This document shows positions 1 to 8,216 of a DNA stretch of 28,003 nucleotides, piece by piece. The number at the start of each line of letters is the position of its first letter. Within the stretch, counting starts at the first letter, position 1. The position numbers and the translations under genes were made by a program. Location of the stretch: NCBI GenBank assembly GCA_910587245.1, contig CAJULX010000026.1:1-28003 (forward strand). Direction: 5' to 3'. Source of the stretch: Candidatus Gastranaerophilales bacterium (GTDB taxonomy: Bacteria; Cyanobacteriota; Vampirovibrionia; Gastranaerophilales; Gastranaerophilaceae). The notes under the pieces were generated by a model. That model saw nothing but the letters and a program-made list of their open reading frames with translations, was not told where the DNA came from and did no database searches.

Positions 1-1628
1 GGTGAAATATCATGTGCTGTGACAAAAATTTCTTTTGTTTTTTCATCAATACCGTCAATATGAGCAACAGAACCTGTTTTTGAAATTTCACCCATAAGTT
101 CATCAGAATAAATGCCTTTTTCAATTGCATAATTTTTGAAATTAGGGTTAACTTCATACATTTCGGTGTTATCCATAATGTTTCTTTTGAAAACAAGCCC
201 GAATAAAGGCTCAACGCCGCCTGAAGCACCTGCTATCATTGAAATTGTACCTGTGGGAGCGATACAGGTTGTGGTTGCGTTTCTGATACCGTAATTTGCA
301 ATTTCGGTATCAAGTTCTGCCCACATTTCATCCGTGATTAAACCTGCTGATTTTCCTTTATATTTTTCTGATAAATAATTCCCTCTATCATATACAGAGC
401 CTGCAAAATTGTTGAATTTGCCGCGTTTTTTAGACAATTCAATACTTTCAACCTTAGAATGGTAATCAATAAATTCCATCACCTGTCTGCCAAGCTTGCA
501 GCCTTCTTCAGAATTGTAAGAAACGCCCATCTTCATTAGCATATCAGCCCAGCCCATAACGCCGAGACCGATTTTTCTGTTATCCTGAACCATTTGTGCA
601 ATTCTTGGAAGCGGATAGTTGTTTGCGACAATAACATTATCAAGGAAGTGAATTGAAAGTCTTGAAATTTCGGCCAGTTTATCCCAATTAATTGAAGGAT
701 TGCCGGCATTATCAGTTTCAACCATTTTGCCAAGGTTAATTGAACCGAGGTTACAAGCTTCGTAAGGAAGAAGCGGAACCTCTCCGCAGGGGTTTGTGGA
801 TTCAATGTCGCCGATTAAGGGTGTCGGGTTATCTTTATTCATTTTATCAATGAAAATTACGCCCGGTTCGCCTGAACTCCAAGCTCCTTTAACTATTAAA
901 TCAAAAATTTCTCTTGCTTTTAATTTTTGAACGGGCTGTTTTGTATTCGGATGAATTAATTCGTAATAATCATCACGTTCAAGCGCATCCATAAATTTAT
1001 CGGTTATGGCAACGGAAATATTAAAATTGTTTAATTTTGTTAAATCGCTTTTACAATTAATAAATTCTAAAATATCGGGATGGTCTATTCTTAAGATACC
1101 CATATTGGCGCCGCGTCTTGTTCCGCCCTGTTTAACGGCTTCCGTTGCAGCGTTAAATACTTCCATAAAGCTTACAGGCCCTGATGATACGCCCATTGTT
1201 GAATGAACCACATCGTTTTTAGGTCTTAATCTTGAAAAAGAAAAACCAGTACCGCCGCCTGATTTATGAATTAAAGCAGTATTTTTAATGGTTTCGAAAA
1301 TTCCTTCAAGACTGTCTTCCACAGGAAGAACAAAACATGCGCTCAATTGTCCCAGTTCTCTTCCTGCATTCATTAATGTAGGGGAATTCGGCATAAAATA
1401 AGCATCGGCAATCATATCAAAGAATTGTTTTCTTGTTTTTTGAATTTCGGATTCATCAACCCCGAATGTTTTATCGGCATCAGCAATAGTAAATGCTACA
1501 CGTTCAAATAATTCTTTCGGTGTTTCCGTTACATTTCCTTTGATATCTCTTTTTAAATATCTTTTTTCCAATACTTTTTTTGCGTTTTCAGATAGTTTAA
1601 TTTCCGTGTTTTCTTTCAGAGTATTCAC
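1..1628 (-). CDS. nrdJ: Adenosylcobalamin-dependent (class II) ribonucleoside-diphosphate reductase, 5' part
   Basis: Reduces ribonucleotides to deoxyribonucleotides, using adenosylcobalamin to make the thiyl radical, so it works with or without oxygen. About 542 codons are visible; the 3' end lies beyond the left edge. The start is GTG at 1628, preceded by GGGGAGG 8 nt upstream. I translated it directly. The family's catalytic cysteines are all in place: Cys98 in SACFVLP, Cys281 in the finger-loop motif NPCGE, and Cys292 in YEACNLGS. The 11-residue gap between the last two matches the thiyl Cys and one partner of the redox Cys pair in Thermotoga-type NrdJ. Glu283 of NPCGE is the expected catalytic acid. 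Later motifs ATTTCIAPTGT and HDIS also fit class II. No ATP-cone domain is evident at the N-terminus. It is transcribed away from the rest of the window and appears monocistronic here. Family assignment is secure. Confidence 0.95.
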   Translation of the reverse strand, partial: MNTLKENTEIKLSENAKKVLEKRYLKRDIKGNVTETPKELFERVAFTIADADKTFGVDESEIQKTRKQFFDMIADAYFMPNSPTLMNAGRELGQLSACFVLPVEDSLEGIFETIKNTALIHKSGGGTGFSFSRLRPKNDVVHSTMGVSSGPVSFMEVFNAATEAVKQGGTRRGANMGILRIDHPDILEFINCKSDLTKLNNFNISVAITDKFMDALERDDYYELIHPNTKQPVQKLKAREIFDLIVKGAWSSGEPGVIFIDKMNKDNPTPLIGDIESTNPCGEVPLLPYEACNLGSINLGKMVETDNAGNPSINWDKLAEISRLSIHFLDNVIVANNYPLPRIAQMVQDNRKIGLGVMGWADMLMKMGVSYNSEEGCKLGRQVMEFIDYHSKVESIELSKKRGKFNNFAGSVYDRGNYLSEKYKGKSAGLITDEMWAELDTEIANYGIRNATTTCIAPTGTISMIAGASGGVEPLFGLVFKRNIMDNTEMYEVNPNFKNYAIEKGIYSDELMGEISKTGSVAHIDGIDEKTKEIFVTAHDIS

Positions 1629-1669
1629 TCGTTTTGCCTCCCCAAGTTTTAAAATAAGTAATTTATGAC

Positions 1670-1675
1670 ATTATA
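1670..1675 (-). promoter_or_regulatory. Extended -10 promoter for nrdJ
   Basis: On the minus strand the sequence reads TGC-TATAAT, a complete extended -10 element, about 40 nt upstream of the GTG start. No good -35 is visible, as expected for extended -10 promoters. The predicted leader is about 34 nt. I saw no cobalamin riboswitch and no NrdR box in the upstream 160 nt. Confidence 0.55.
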
Positions 1676-1856
1676 GCAAAAACCATTTTTAAAAACCCTT
1701 TTGTTAATAATTTTTGTTAAAGAATATTAATAAATTAAAAATACCTAAAATGACTTAATACACATGATTTTTCAGATTTCATAAAAAATATTCATGCCCG
1801 AAATTAAAAACATATGTAGAATAAAAATCGTATTATTCAGGGTAGAAAATTTAAAC

Positions 1857-2399
1857 ATGAACATTGTCTATTTTGGGGCAGAAAAATATTACAGACTTGC
1901 TTTTGATTATTTTCACTATGAAAATAACCCAAAACTTGCATACAAATATATAAATCAGGCACTAAAAGACAACAAAAACCATTTTAAAAGCCTTATGCTC
2001 AAAGGAGAAATTCTTCTTGGAAAAAGAAATTTTGAAGGTGCGCTTAAAAATTTTAAAAAAGCATGTAAAATAAACCCCGAAAACCCTGCGGGATTTTTCT
2101 TTGAAGCAAAAACATATAATCTTTTGGATGAATACAAAAAAGCTCTGGAAATAATAGATAAAATTTTAAACGGAAAAATACGAAATGCTGAATTTTTATC
2201 TGAATGTTACAGATTAAAGATAGATATTTTAATGAATCTTAACCAATACAAAAAAGCTGAAAAAATTCTTAAAAATTTAAATAACAAATTAACCTCAAGC
2301 GATATTTATGATTTAGAAGAAAATTTTTATAAAACCGTAGAAAACAAGAAATATTTTGAAAACAATACCGAAAACAGAATTTTACATATAAATTTTTAA
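1857..2399 (+). CDS. Small TPR-repeat protein, function unknown
   Basis: About 180 residues, almost entirely helical tetratricopeptide repeats. Visible repeat units include AYKYINQALKDNKNHFKSLMLKGEILL and FEGALKNFKKACKINPENPAGFFFEAKTY in consecutive stretches, followed by a third unit around YKKALEIIDKIL. No signal peptide or membrane segment is present, so it is probably a cytosolic protein-protein interaction scaffold. An in-frame ATG at 1794 would add 21 residues that do not look like TPR; I prefer 1857 because the repeat begins directly after it, but neither start has a clear Shine-Dalgarno. The protein is Lys/Asn-rich like its neighbours. It precedes the prepilin-like gene but has a separate promoter region between them. 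Partner unknown. Confidence 0.75.
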   Translation: MNIVYFGAEKYYRLAFDYFHYENNPKLAYKYINQALKDNKNHFKSLMLKGEILLGKRNFEGALKNFKKACKINPENPAGFFFEAKTYNLLDEYKKALEIIDKILNGKIRNAEFLSECYRLKIDILMNLNQYKKAEKILKNLNNKLTSSDIYDLEENFYKTVENKKYFENNTENRILHINF

Positions 2400-2411
2400 A
2401 ATATCTCAATC

Positions 2412-2450
2412 ATTTAACCGCTTTTAAAATGTAAAAAAATATGGTTAAAT
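2412..2450. repeat. Inverted repeat upstream of the prepilin-like gene
   Basis: Perfect 8-bp arms ATTTAACC (2412-2419) and GGTTAAAT (2443-2450) are separated by 23 nt. The right arm lies where the -35 of the downstream promoter would be. It may be a weak terminator for the TPR gene or a two-half-site operator; there is no T-tract directly after it. Confidence 0.35.
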
Positions 2451-2462
2451 AAAATTGTAATT

Positions 2463-2471
2463 TGTTAGAAT
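2463..2471 (+). promoter_or_regulatory. Extended -10 promoter for the prepilin-like gene
   Basis: TGT-TAGAAT, an extended -10 element, ends 23 nt before the ATG at 2495. It overlaps an in-frame TTG at 2462 that could otherwise be read as the start, which argues that the ATG at 2495 is the real one. Confidence 0.5.
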
Positions 2472-2494
2472 CGGAAATTGTGAGATTAGAAATA

Positions 2495-3265
2495 ATGAAA
2501 AAAGGTTTTACACTTGTTGAGGTATTTTTAACCCTTGCGGTTATTGGAGTTATTGCTGCAACAACTATTCCTACGATGATACATCAGACAAACAAAAAAC
2601 ATACAATTGAACAATTAAAAAAAACAGCAGCCACGCTTAATCAAGCCATATATAATTCAACAATAACAAGCGGTACCATTAATGTCTGGACATGGCAGAC
2701 CGAATCGGGCATTATGAACATACTGCAAAATACCATAATGCCAAGATTAAATGTGGGATATATTTGTAGTGGAGAAGTTAATCCAAGCAGGTATTGTTCT
2801 TATCCCGTAAAAGGGCTTCCGCCCGAAAATGCCGATCAAAATACAGAAGCTATGTTTAAAGCAAAAGCGCGAGTTCTTTTAAATGACGGTTCTCTTGTTG
2901 CGTTTACCGATGCTAATACTTTCTTAACGGGCGGCGGAGATAATGATGAAGATGATGATACTGTTGATAAGCCCACCGGAAGCGACTGCAACTGGGGCGG
3001 CAATCCAAAAGCACTCTGCGGTGTATTTATGGTGGATGTAAACGGCAGTAAAAAGCCCAATATGGTTGGAAAAGATATATTTTATTACGGACTTTACTTT
3101 TCAGGTTCCGTACTTCCTTATGGTGTGAATGAGGGAGATGATTTTATTGAAGAAAACTGCACGACAGGTTCAACCGGTACAACATGTGCTGCAAAAATTA
3201 CACGGAACAGCTGGGATGTATGCTATTCAAACTGTGACGGAAGCCCGTATCCCGTAAGATTTTAA
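2495..3265 (+). CDS. Type IV prepilin-like / pseudopilin family protein, Cys-rich
   Basis: About 256 residues. The N-terminus MKKG^FTLVEVFLTLAVIGV is a canonical class III prepilin signal: short basic leader, cleavage after Gly4, Phe at +1, Glu at +5, then a hydrophobic helix. It should be cut and N-methylated by a PilD-type peptidase and inserted in the inner membrane or assembled into a pseudopilus. The C-terminal globular part has an acidic loop (DNDEDDD, about residue 150) that could bind Ca2+, and at least eight cysteines in spaced pairs, suggesting disulfides in the periplasm or outside the cell. It belongs to the type II secretion / type IVa style rather than the Flp style used by Tad systems, so it is unlikely to be the pilin for the cpa/tad block downstream. 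No assembly genes adjoin it. Substrate or role unknown. Confidence 0.85.
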   Translation: MKKGFTLVEVFLTLAVIGVIAATTIPTMIHQTNKKHTIEQLKKTAATLNQAIYNSTITSGTINVWTWQTESGIMNILQNTIMPRLNVGYICSGEVNPSRYCSYPVKGLPPENADQNTEAMFKAKARVLLNDGSLVAFTDANTFLTGGGDNDEDDDTVDKPTGSDCNWGGNPKALCGVFMVDVNGSKKPNMVGKDIFYYGLYFSGSVLPYGVNEGDDFIEENCTTGSTGTTCAAKITRNSWDVCYSNCDGSPYPVRF

Positions 3266-3318
3266 TAATATTTAAATAAACCTTTGTATCAAAAATATTT
3301 ATGGTATTCTAAAGATTA

Positions 3319-4290
3319 ATGGAAAATACTATAGATAAAATATTTGATGAAATAAAAAGGGCTGAAAAAATCCTTATTATATCCCATGTTAACCCTGACG
3401 GGGATACGCTGGGGACAATGTGTGCGCTGAAATTATTTATAGGAAATAAGGCGGATACTCTTGTTCAAACATCTAAAGCCGCAGGGGTGCCCGAAACCTA
3501 TAAATTTTTGCCTGAAATAAATTTAAGCAAGAACCTTGATAATGTACAAAATATCTATGATCTGGTTATATCTGTAGATGTTGCCTCTATAGACAGAATA
3601 GTGGATTCTGCAAGGCAAGTATTTGATAATGCCCCGATGACAATTAATATTGACCATCATAAAACAAACAACGGCTATGCAAAGCTAAATTATGTTATAG
3701 GGGATGCTTCAAGCGCCGGTGAAGTTTTATATAATATTTTTAAAAGCCGCAATGTCAAAATCACAAAAGATATGGCGGATTGTCTTTATGTTTCAATTTT
3801 AACCGATACGGGAGGCTTCCGCTACGAAAATACAAAGCCCGAAACGCTGGAAATTGCCGCCGATTTAATAAAACTCGGCGTAGATAATGCTGATATTACA
3901 AAAAAATGCTATAACAAAAAAGCAAAAAATATGGTGCTTTTCCAAGCTTCAATCATTTCAAAAGCCAAATTTCTTTTTAATAATACGGTTGCAATTGCTC
4001 TTATTGATGAAAATGATTTCAAAAAATTTAGTGCAAGCAATGAATATACCGAAGGTATAGCAGAAACTTTGAGAACAATTAAAACGGTTGAAATTTCAGC
4101 AGTTTTAAAAGAAAGCAATAATCAAACAACAAAAGTAAGCTTAAGAAGCGATAATGTTGATGTGTGTGAAATTGTAAAAAAATTCAACGGAGGAGGTCAT
4201 ATCCATGCTGCGGGCTGTACAATCAGAAGACCTTTAAATGCGGCATATGAACTTCTTGTATGTGAGATTGAAAAATGTTTAAACTTATAA
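3319..4290 (+). CDS. nrnA: DHH-family phosphoesterase, NrnA-like oligoribonuclease / pAp phosphatase
   Basis: Degrades short RNA oligonucleotides and, in characterised homologues, dephosphorylates 3'-phosphoadenosine-5'-phosphate. 323 residues, the usual length. DHH domain motifs appear in order: NPDGDT (about 25-30), a DVAS motif (87-90), IDHHKTN (111-117) and DTGGFRY. The C-terminal DHHA1 domain ends with GGGHIHAAG (about 291-299), the substrate-binding loop. The metal-binding Asp and His residues are all present. The protein is cytosolic. Its 3' end overlaps the start of yihY by 16 nt, so the two are co-translated. A second nuclease, YhaM, lies nearby, so this stretch carries two RNA-end-processing enzymes. 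No Shine-Dalgarno precedes the ATG; a -10-like TATTCT sits 8 nt upstream, so the mRNA may be almost leaderless. Confidence 0.92.
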   Translation: MENTIDKIFDEIKRAEKILIISHVNPDGDTLGTMCALKLFIGNKADTLVQTSKAAGVPETYKFLPEINLSKNLDNVQNIYDLVISVDVASIDRIVDSARQVFDNAPMTINIDHHKTNNGYAKLNYVIGDASSAGEVLYNIFKSRNVKITKDMADCLYVSILTDTGGFRYENTKPETLEIAADLIKLGVDNADITKKCYNKKAKNMVLFQASIISKAKFLFNNTVAIALIDENDFKKFSASNEYTEGIAETLRTIKTVEISAVLKESNNQTTKVSLRSDNVDVCEIVKKFNGGGHIHAAGCTIRRPLNAAYELLVCEIEKCLNL

Positions 4291-5174
4291 AAGAATATTT
4301 TTTAAACCTTGTAGACAGTATAATCCATGAAGATTTTCCCAATGCTGCAGCGGAGATGGCATATATGCTTGTTATAGGCATTTTTCCTTTCATGCTCTTT
4401 TTAACCGCGGTATTTGGCTGGCTCGGCAAGCAATTTTTTATGGCGAAATTACTGGCAGCTCTTTCTGCCATTGCCCCCGTTGATGTTATAAAATTAATAA
4501 ATTCTGTCTTAAAAGAAGTTACCTTGTTCCAAAATGGCGGATTAATCGGTATTGCAGGCTTTTTTGTAACATTATTTCTTGCGTCAAATGCTATTGCCGT
4601 TATTATTAAGGGCTTAAACAGGGCCAATAAAATTCAGGAAAACCGCACATTTATTCATGTTCGGCTTTTATCGGTTTTAATGGTTTTTGTAAACACGTTT
4701 TTTCTTTTTATTTCGATTAACCTTATTATCTTCGGTAAAGTAATTTTATACGTCATTTCTCCATACCTTCATCTTCCTGACGGAATTATTAATACGGTTT
4801 TAATTTTAAGATGGCCGGTTGCATTTATTCTGCTGTTTGTTCTTGCAATGGTTAACTATTATGTGCTTCCTGCAAGAGATTTTTCCCTTAAAAGAAAAAG
4901 CATAGTTCCGGGTGCATTATTTTTCTGTATATTCTGGCTTTTGGGAAGCTGGTTGTTTTCATTGTATGTAAATGAACTTGGTACATACAACAAGGTATAC
5001 GGAACAATCGGGACTTTTGCAATCTTAATGGTATGGCTTTATTACACTTCAATCATTATGTTAATCGGGGGAGAAATTAACAACCAGACCCTTGATAAAC
5101 TTACGGGCAGTAAAGAAAAAGAGTACCCGAATTTTAAACTGCATACCCCATGGGACAGCACCCAAAACCCCTAA
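4275..5174 (+). CDS. yihY: YihY / BrkB-family inner-membrane protein
   Basis: 299 residues with about six predicted membrane helices, including FPFMLFLTAVFGWLG near residue 36, and others near 97, 130, 175, 213 and 250. The hallmark N-terminal motif AAAEMAYMLVIGIFPF matches the YihY/virulence-factor-BrkB family (called RbN in older annotation; it is not a proven ribonuclease). The late motif NKVYGTIGTFAILMVWLYYTS is the most conserved part of the family. The molecular function is not settled; proposed roles concern envelope transport or lipid movement. The start codon lies inside the last codons of nrnA, showing translational coupling. The C-terminus is a short charged cytosolic tail. Confidence 0.88.
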   Translation: MFKLIKEYFLNLVDSIIHEDFPNAAAEMAYMLVIGIFPFMLFLTAVFGWLGKQFFMAKLLAALSAIAPVDVIKLINSVLKEVTLFQNGGLIGIAGFFVTLFLASNAIAVIIKGLNRANKIQENRTFIHVRLLSVLMVFVNTFFLFISINLIIFGKVILYVISPYLHLPDGIINTVLILRWPVAFILLFVLAMVNYYVLPARDFSLKRKSIVPGALFFCIFWLLGSWLFSLYVNELGTYNKVYGTIGTFAILMVWLYYTSIIMLIGGEINNQTLDKLTGSKEKEYPNFKLHTPWDSTQNP

Positions 5175-5182
5175 ATTGTATC

Positions 5183-5211
5183 TTTACAAATCGTAAAAAT
5201 TATCATAGAAT
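5183..5211 (+). promoter_or_regulatory. Sigma70-type promoter placing the transcript start at the yhaM ATG
   Basis: TTTACA (5183-5188), a 17-nt spacer and TAGAAT (5206-5211). Only 6 nt separate the -10 box from the ATG at 5218, so transcription should begin at or next to the start codon. There is no Shine-Dalgarno. This predicts a leaderless mRNA. Confidence 0.6.
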
Positions 5212-5217
5212 TGTTGA

Positions 5218-6048
5218 ATGGTTGATTTAAATGCAGATTATGAAGTAATGGCATACAGTGTCGGTGATACTAAAGCCGGCACAAAAATGGGCAAGCTTCA
5301 ATTAAGAAATATCGGTGAAAATTCGGTTCTGAATTGTATTTTATGGGAAGAAACCCTGAACAGATTAGACCCGAAACTTTTTAGAACAGGAAATGTTGTA
5401 AAAATCACGGGTGCAAGTTTTAACGAAAAATTTAACAACTGCCTTGTAAGCAATATGGAGCTTATTAAGGAAGCGGCTTTAGGGTTAGATGAAAATACAA
5501 GGGAAGAGCGCTTTGAAAGCATTTTAAACACCGTTGAAGAATTCAAAAATGAAGAATTGAAAAAATTCGTTAAAAACACGCTTTTAGAAAATAAAGAATT
5601 AATTAAAATTTCTCCTGCGGCAAAAGCAATGCACCATAACTATTTAGGCGGATTAATCCAGCATATTTATGAATGTGTTGAATTTGCAAAGAGTGTTTAT
5701 CCCGTTATGTTTAAAAAAATCAATAAAGACATCCTTTTTGCCGCGTGTATTCTGCATGACATAGGAAAAATCTTTGAATATAAAATTGATTTTGAAACAG
5801 GATTTGTTGAATACAATGAAGAATTTAAAAAAGACTGGATAAGCCACTCGCAATACGGTTTTACGCTTTGCATGTCAAATAACCAGCCCCAAATTGCAAA
5901 AATGATAGCGGCGCATCATGGCAGAGCCGATTGGGGCGCTATGGTTGATTTAGGAGAAAAAGATTTAGAGAATTATTATTACATAGTTCACCACATTGAT
6001 GATTTATCCGCAAAATTCGGAAAAATTTATATCAGCGACCTTAAATAA
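5218..6048 (+). CDS. yhaM: YhaM-family 3'-5' exoribonuclease (OB-fold plus HD domain)
   Basis: 276 residues. The N-terminal ~90 residues resemble an OB-fold nucleic-acid-binding domain, with the pattern GKLQLRNIGENSVLNCILW followed by GNVVKITGASF. The C-terminal HD domain carries KAMHHNYLGGLIQHIYE (about 141-157) and CILHDIGKIFEY (about 182-193), holding the metal-binding His/His-Asp residues, plus a late AAHHGR (about 232-237). This domain order and spacing is that of Bacillus YhaM, which trims RNA and single-stranded DNA from the 3' end in the cytosol. The family is usually about 310 residues, so this is slightly short, mainly in the N-terminal part. It begins a small run with an exported protein and pncC 18 and 5 nt downstream respectively. 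Confidence 0.88.
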   Translation: MVDLNADYEVMAYSVGDTKAGTKMGKLQLRNIGENSVLNCILWEETLNRLDPKLFRTGNVVKITGASFNEKFNNCLVSNMELIKEAALGLDENTREERFESILNTVEEFKNEELKKFVKNTLLENKELIKISPAAKAMHHNYLGGLIQHIYECVEFAKSVYPVMFKKINKDILFAACILHDIGKIFEYKIDFETGFVEYNEEFKKDWISHSQYGFTLCMSNNQPQIAKMIAAHHGRADWGAMVDLGEKDLENYYYIVHHIDDLSAKFGKIYISDLK

Positions 6049-6066
6049 AATCAGAGGAATTTTTAA

Positions 6067-6753
6067 ATGAAAAAAATAATTATATTGTTTGCTTTTTTGC
6101 TGTGTGCAGTATTTTATACGGAGGCTTCTTTTGCTTATCAAATTAAAGCCGATGCTCAGACAAAAAGAATACCCGCAGGAACAAAGCTGCAGCTTGAGGC
6201 GGCAAATACCGTTACAACGGAAACACTGCGTAAAGGAGATATGTTCAGCGCATATCTGACGCAGGATATATACACGGACGGTTCCGTTGTTCTTCCGAAA
6301 GGAACAATAGTCAGAGGAAATACGGCTAACGTAATCCGCAAAAAAAGATTATCAAAATCTGCCGTTCTTTATTTAAATTTTGATCATGTGGTTGCACCGA
6401 ACGGCAAACAGCTTCCTATAAGAGCAGGCATAAGTTCTAACCTCAAATTAACGGATGACGGCGGTATAGGCGGCGGCGGATACAAAGAAGCTTTTCTTGA
6501 AGGCGCTGATACATCAGGCGGAATAATCAAAAAAAGTGTTAACTGGGGTGTAAATTCAGGCGAGGAACTGTTTAAAGGCGGTAAATATTTGGTAACCCCT
6601 TTTGCTGCGGTCGGAGGAACCGTTGCGGGCGGCGGATATCTTGTTTATGACAGCGTTGCCAATCTTTTCAGAAAAGGTAAAACCACGGTTATTACAAAGG
6701 GGCAGAAATTCGGTATTATGCTTCTTGAACCTTTGGATGTTCCTGTCTATTAA
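6067..6753 (+). CDS. Exported hypothetical protein with TrbI/VirB10-like beta-rich core
   Basis: 228 residues. A clear signal peptide (MKKIIILFAFLLCAVFYTEASFA, roughly residues 1-23) predicts export to the periplasm. The start has a good Shine-Dalgarno, GAGGA, 7 nt upstream. The body (residues 35-125) is beta-rich. The pattern of a sticky strand (GTKLQLEAANTVTT), a PKGTIVRG turn, a basic segment, then LYLNFDHVVAPNGKQLPI recalls the VirB10/TrbI C-terminal beta-barrel domain, but the similarity is a visual impression. The second half is very Gly-rich (GGIGGGGY, AAVGGTVAGGGYLVYD) and may contact the membrane. The last residues again form a short strand pair. It sits between a nuclease and pncC with no functional link I can see. 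Function unknown. Confidence 0.7.
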   Translation: MKKIIILFAFLLCAVFYTEASFAYQIKADAQTKRIPAGTKLQLEAANTVTTETLRKGDMFSAYLTQDIYTDGSVVLPKGTIVRGNTANVIRKKRLSKSAVLYLNFDHVVAPNGKQLPIRAGISSNLKLTDDGGIGGGGYKEAFLEGADTSGGIIKKSVNWGVNSGEELFKGGKYLVTPFAAVGGTVAGGGYLVYDSVANLFRKGKTTVITKGQKFGIMLLEPLDVPVY

Positions 6754-6757
6754 ATTT

Positions 6758-7243
6758 ATGAAGAAAGTTTTATATAAATTAAAAGATATTTTATTAAAAA
6801 ATAATCTTAAATTATCAACCGCAGAATCTTGCACGGGCGGGCTTATAAGCTCTTTTCTTACGGATGTGGACGGAGCATCGCAGTTTATTGAACAAAATTT
6901 TGTAACTTATGCCCCTTTTGCAAAAGAAAGATTTTTAAATGTTAAACACAATACTATAGAAAAATACGGTGTTGTGAGCAAGGAAACCGCATATGAGATG
7001 GCATCGGGATTATTTCAATATGCTGATTGCACTATTGCAACCACAGGATATGCCGGTGTTTCGGACGATGAAAATAATCCTATGGGAACCGTTTATATAG
7101 GTCTTGGAATAAAAAAGGAAAATATCGTAAAAACGGTTAAATACAATTCAAGGTTTAAAACAAGAAAAGCAATTAAAAAAGATTTTGCACAAACTGCGGT
7201 TAAAGAATTGTTAAGCCTTCTGGAAAAACATTTCCCCGAATAA
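6758..7243 (+). CDS. pncC: CinA C-terminal domain protein, nicotinamide-nucleotide amidohydrolase
   Basis: About 161 residues, the stand-alone form of the CinA C-terminal domain. Characterised members hydrolyse nicotinamide mononucleotide to nicotinate mononucleotide and ammonia, recycling NAD breakdown products in the cytosol. The active-site block TAESCTGGLISS (about residues 21-32) contains the catalytic Ser. YGVVSKETAYEMA and the nucleotide-binding stretch TGYAGVSDDENNPMGTVYIGL follow in the usual order; the common GPGG turn here reads GYAG, a mild departure. The start is ATG at 6758, 5 nt after the preceding stop. A longer in-frame reading from 6602 overlaps the previous gene and adds non-homologous residues, so I reject it. 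Confidence 0.9.
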   Translation: MKKVLYKLKDILLKNNLKLSTAESCTGGLISSFLTDVDGASQFIEQNFVTYAPFAKERFLNVKHNTIEKYGVVSKETAYEMASGLFQYADCTIATTGYAGVSDDENNPMGTVYIGLGIKKENIVKTVKYNSRFKTRKAIKKDFAQTAVKELLSLLEKHFPE

Positions 7244-7317
7244 AATAATAAATATAATTAAAAATGCTTATTTTGCTTCAAATTACTTAATCATTTTCCT
7301 TACACAACAAAATGTAG

Positions 7318-7323
7318 TAGAAT
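7318..7323 (+). promoter_or_regulatory. Likely -10 of the cpa/tad operon promoter
   Basis: TAGAAT with a weak -35 (TTTCCT, 7295-7300) 17 nt upstream. It lies 28 nt before the cpaB ATG in the 108-nt gap after pncC, the only sizeable gap before the ten-gene block, so the block's main promoter should be here. AGGAAATG downstream may serve as a distant ribosome site. Confidence 0.4.
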
Positions 7324-7351
7324 ATTCTTGCAGGAAATGTGATTCAAGTTT

Positions 7352-8215
7352 ATGAGTATTAAGAAGAATAAAAACCAGTTAATTATATCAGTTTTGGTCG
7401 GTCTTGCAATTTTTATAATAACCTACCTTTTTATTGTTGAGCAGTATGAAAAAAACATTAAACAGGAAGAACTTGTTAAAAAATTAACGGAAAGCGCCGA
7501 AGCGTATGCAATGAACCCAGAAAGCACGACTTTTTACGTGGTTGCAAAAAGGGATTTACCGAAAGATTATGTCATCACGGAAGATGACATTGAAATGAAA
7601 TATCTTGAAATGAAGATAAACGGAGCCTGTACAAGCAGCAAGCTTGCAATAGGCGCTAAAACATCCGCCGAAACAAAAAAAGGCCGTCCTGTTATTTTAA
7701 AAGATGTTGCCGAACAAAAAAATCCAACAAACGGAGATGAACCAAAACCCGGGTTTAGAGCGGTTGCCGCAACTGTTGCCGCAAATAAAATCCCGCCATT
7801 TGTAAAAGATAACACTTATCTTGATGTTTATACGGCACAGAGTACTTTTCAAGCATCAAATATCAGGGTTTTAAAAGTTGCGGATACAACAAACAAAGCA
7901 AACAAACTTATTATTTTTGAAATAAAAGAAGAAGATGTGGGGCCGTTTATCAACGGTATGACCATTGATAAGCTTATTCCCGTTCAAAAAAATTCAAATG
8001 ACGAAACGGAATACTCTTTTTCTTATGACCCTTTTAAGTATTCTTCATACGTAGTTACAAACGAAGAACTTGAAAAAGAAGCAAAAGCAAATGAAACCGT
8101 AAATGAACCTGTGGAGCAGGCATATACGGTACCTGCGGTAAATACCGTACAGCGAAGAAATGTTGAAACGGTTGAAGTTATTCAGGGCAGCGTAGTAAAA
8201 ACAATGGATTTTTAA
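7352..8215 (+). CDS. cpaB: Tad pilus assembly protein CpaB/RcpC (SAF domain)
   Basis: 287 residues. One N-terminal membrane helix (ISVLVGLAIFIITYLFIV, about 11-28) anchors a periplasmic SAF domain (about 60-120) that begins with TTFYVVAKRDLPKDYVITEDDI, the CpaB/RcpC hallmark. It is followed by the RAVAATV...FVKDNTYLDVY segment typical of the family. In known Tad systems it supports the secretin channel and links it to the inner membrane. The C-terminal ~50 residues are a charged, low-complexity tail rich in Glu, Asn and Val. It is the first gene of the tad block; the secretin gene starts 1 nt after its stop codon, a strong sign of co-translation. Confidence 0.9.
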   Translation: MSIKKNKNQLIISVLVGLAIFIITYLFIVEQYEKNIKQEELVKKLTESAEAYAMNPESTTFYVVAKRDLPKDYVITEDDIEMKYLEMKINGACTSSKLAIGAKTSAETKKGRPVILKDVAEQKNPTNGDEPKPGFRAVAATVAANKIPPFVKDNTYLDVYTAQSTFQASNIRVLKVADTTNKANKLIIFEIKEEDVGPFINGMTIDKLIPVQKNSNDETEYSFSYDPFKYSSYVVTNEELEKEAKANETVNEPVEQAYTVPAVNTVQRRNVETVEVIQGSVVKTMDF

Positions 8216-8216
8216 A

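Noticed and set aside
1629..1790. Cobalamin riboswitch or NrdR box upstream of the B12-dependent reductase; direct repeat TTTTGTTAA at 1699 and 1712
   Set aside because: The leader is only ~34 nt and has no conserved B12-box; no NrdR-type palindrome was seen. The direct repeat is short and in AT-rich sequence.
2462..2494. Longer start (TTG) for the prepilin-like protein
   Set aside because: The extension overlaps the -10 box and would bury the class III leader, which must be N-terminal.
6602..6757. N-terminal extension of pncC
   Set aside because: It overlaps the exported protein gene in another frame and adds residues outside the CinA domain; the ATG at 6758 fits the family.
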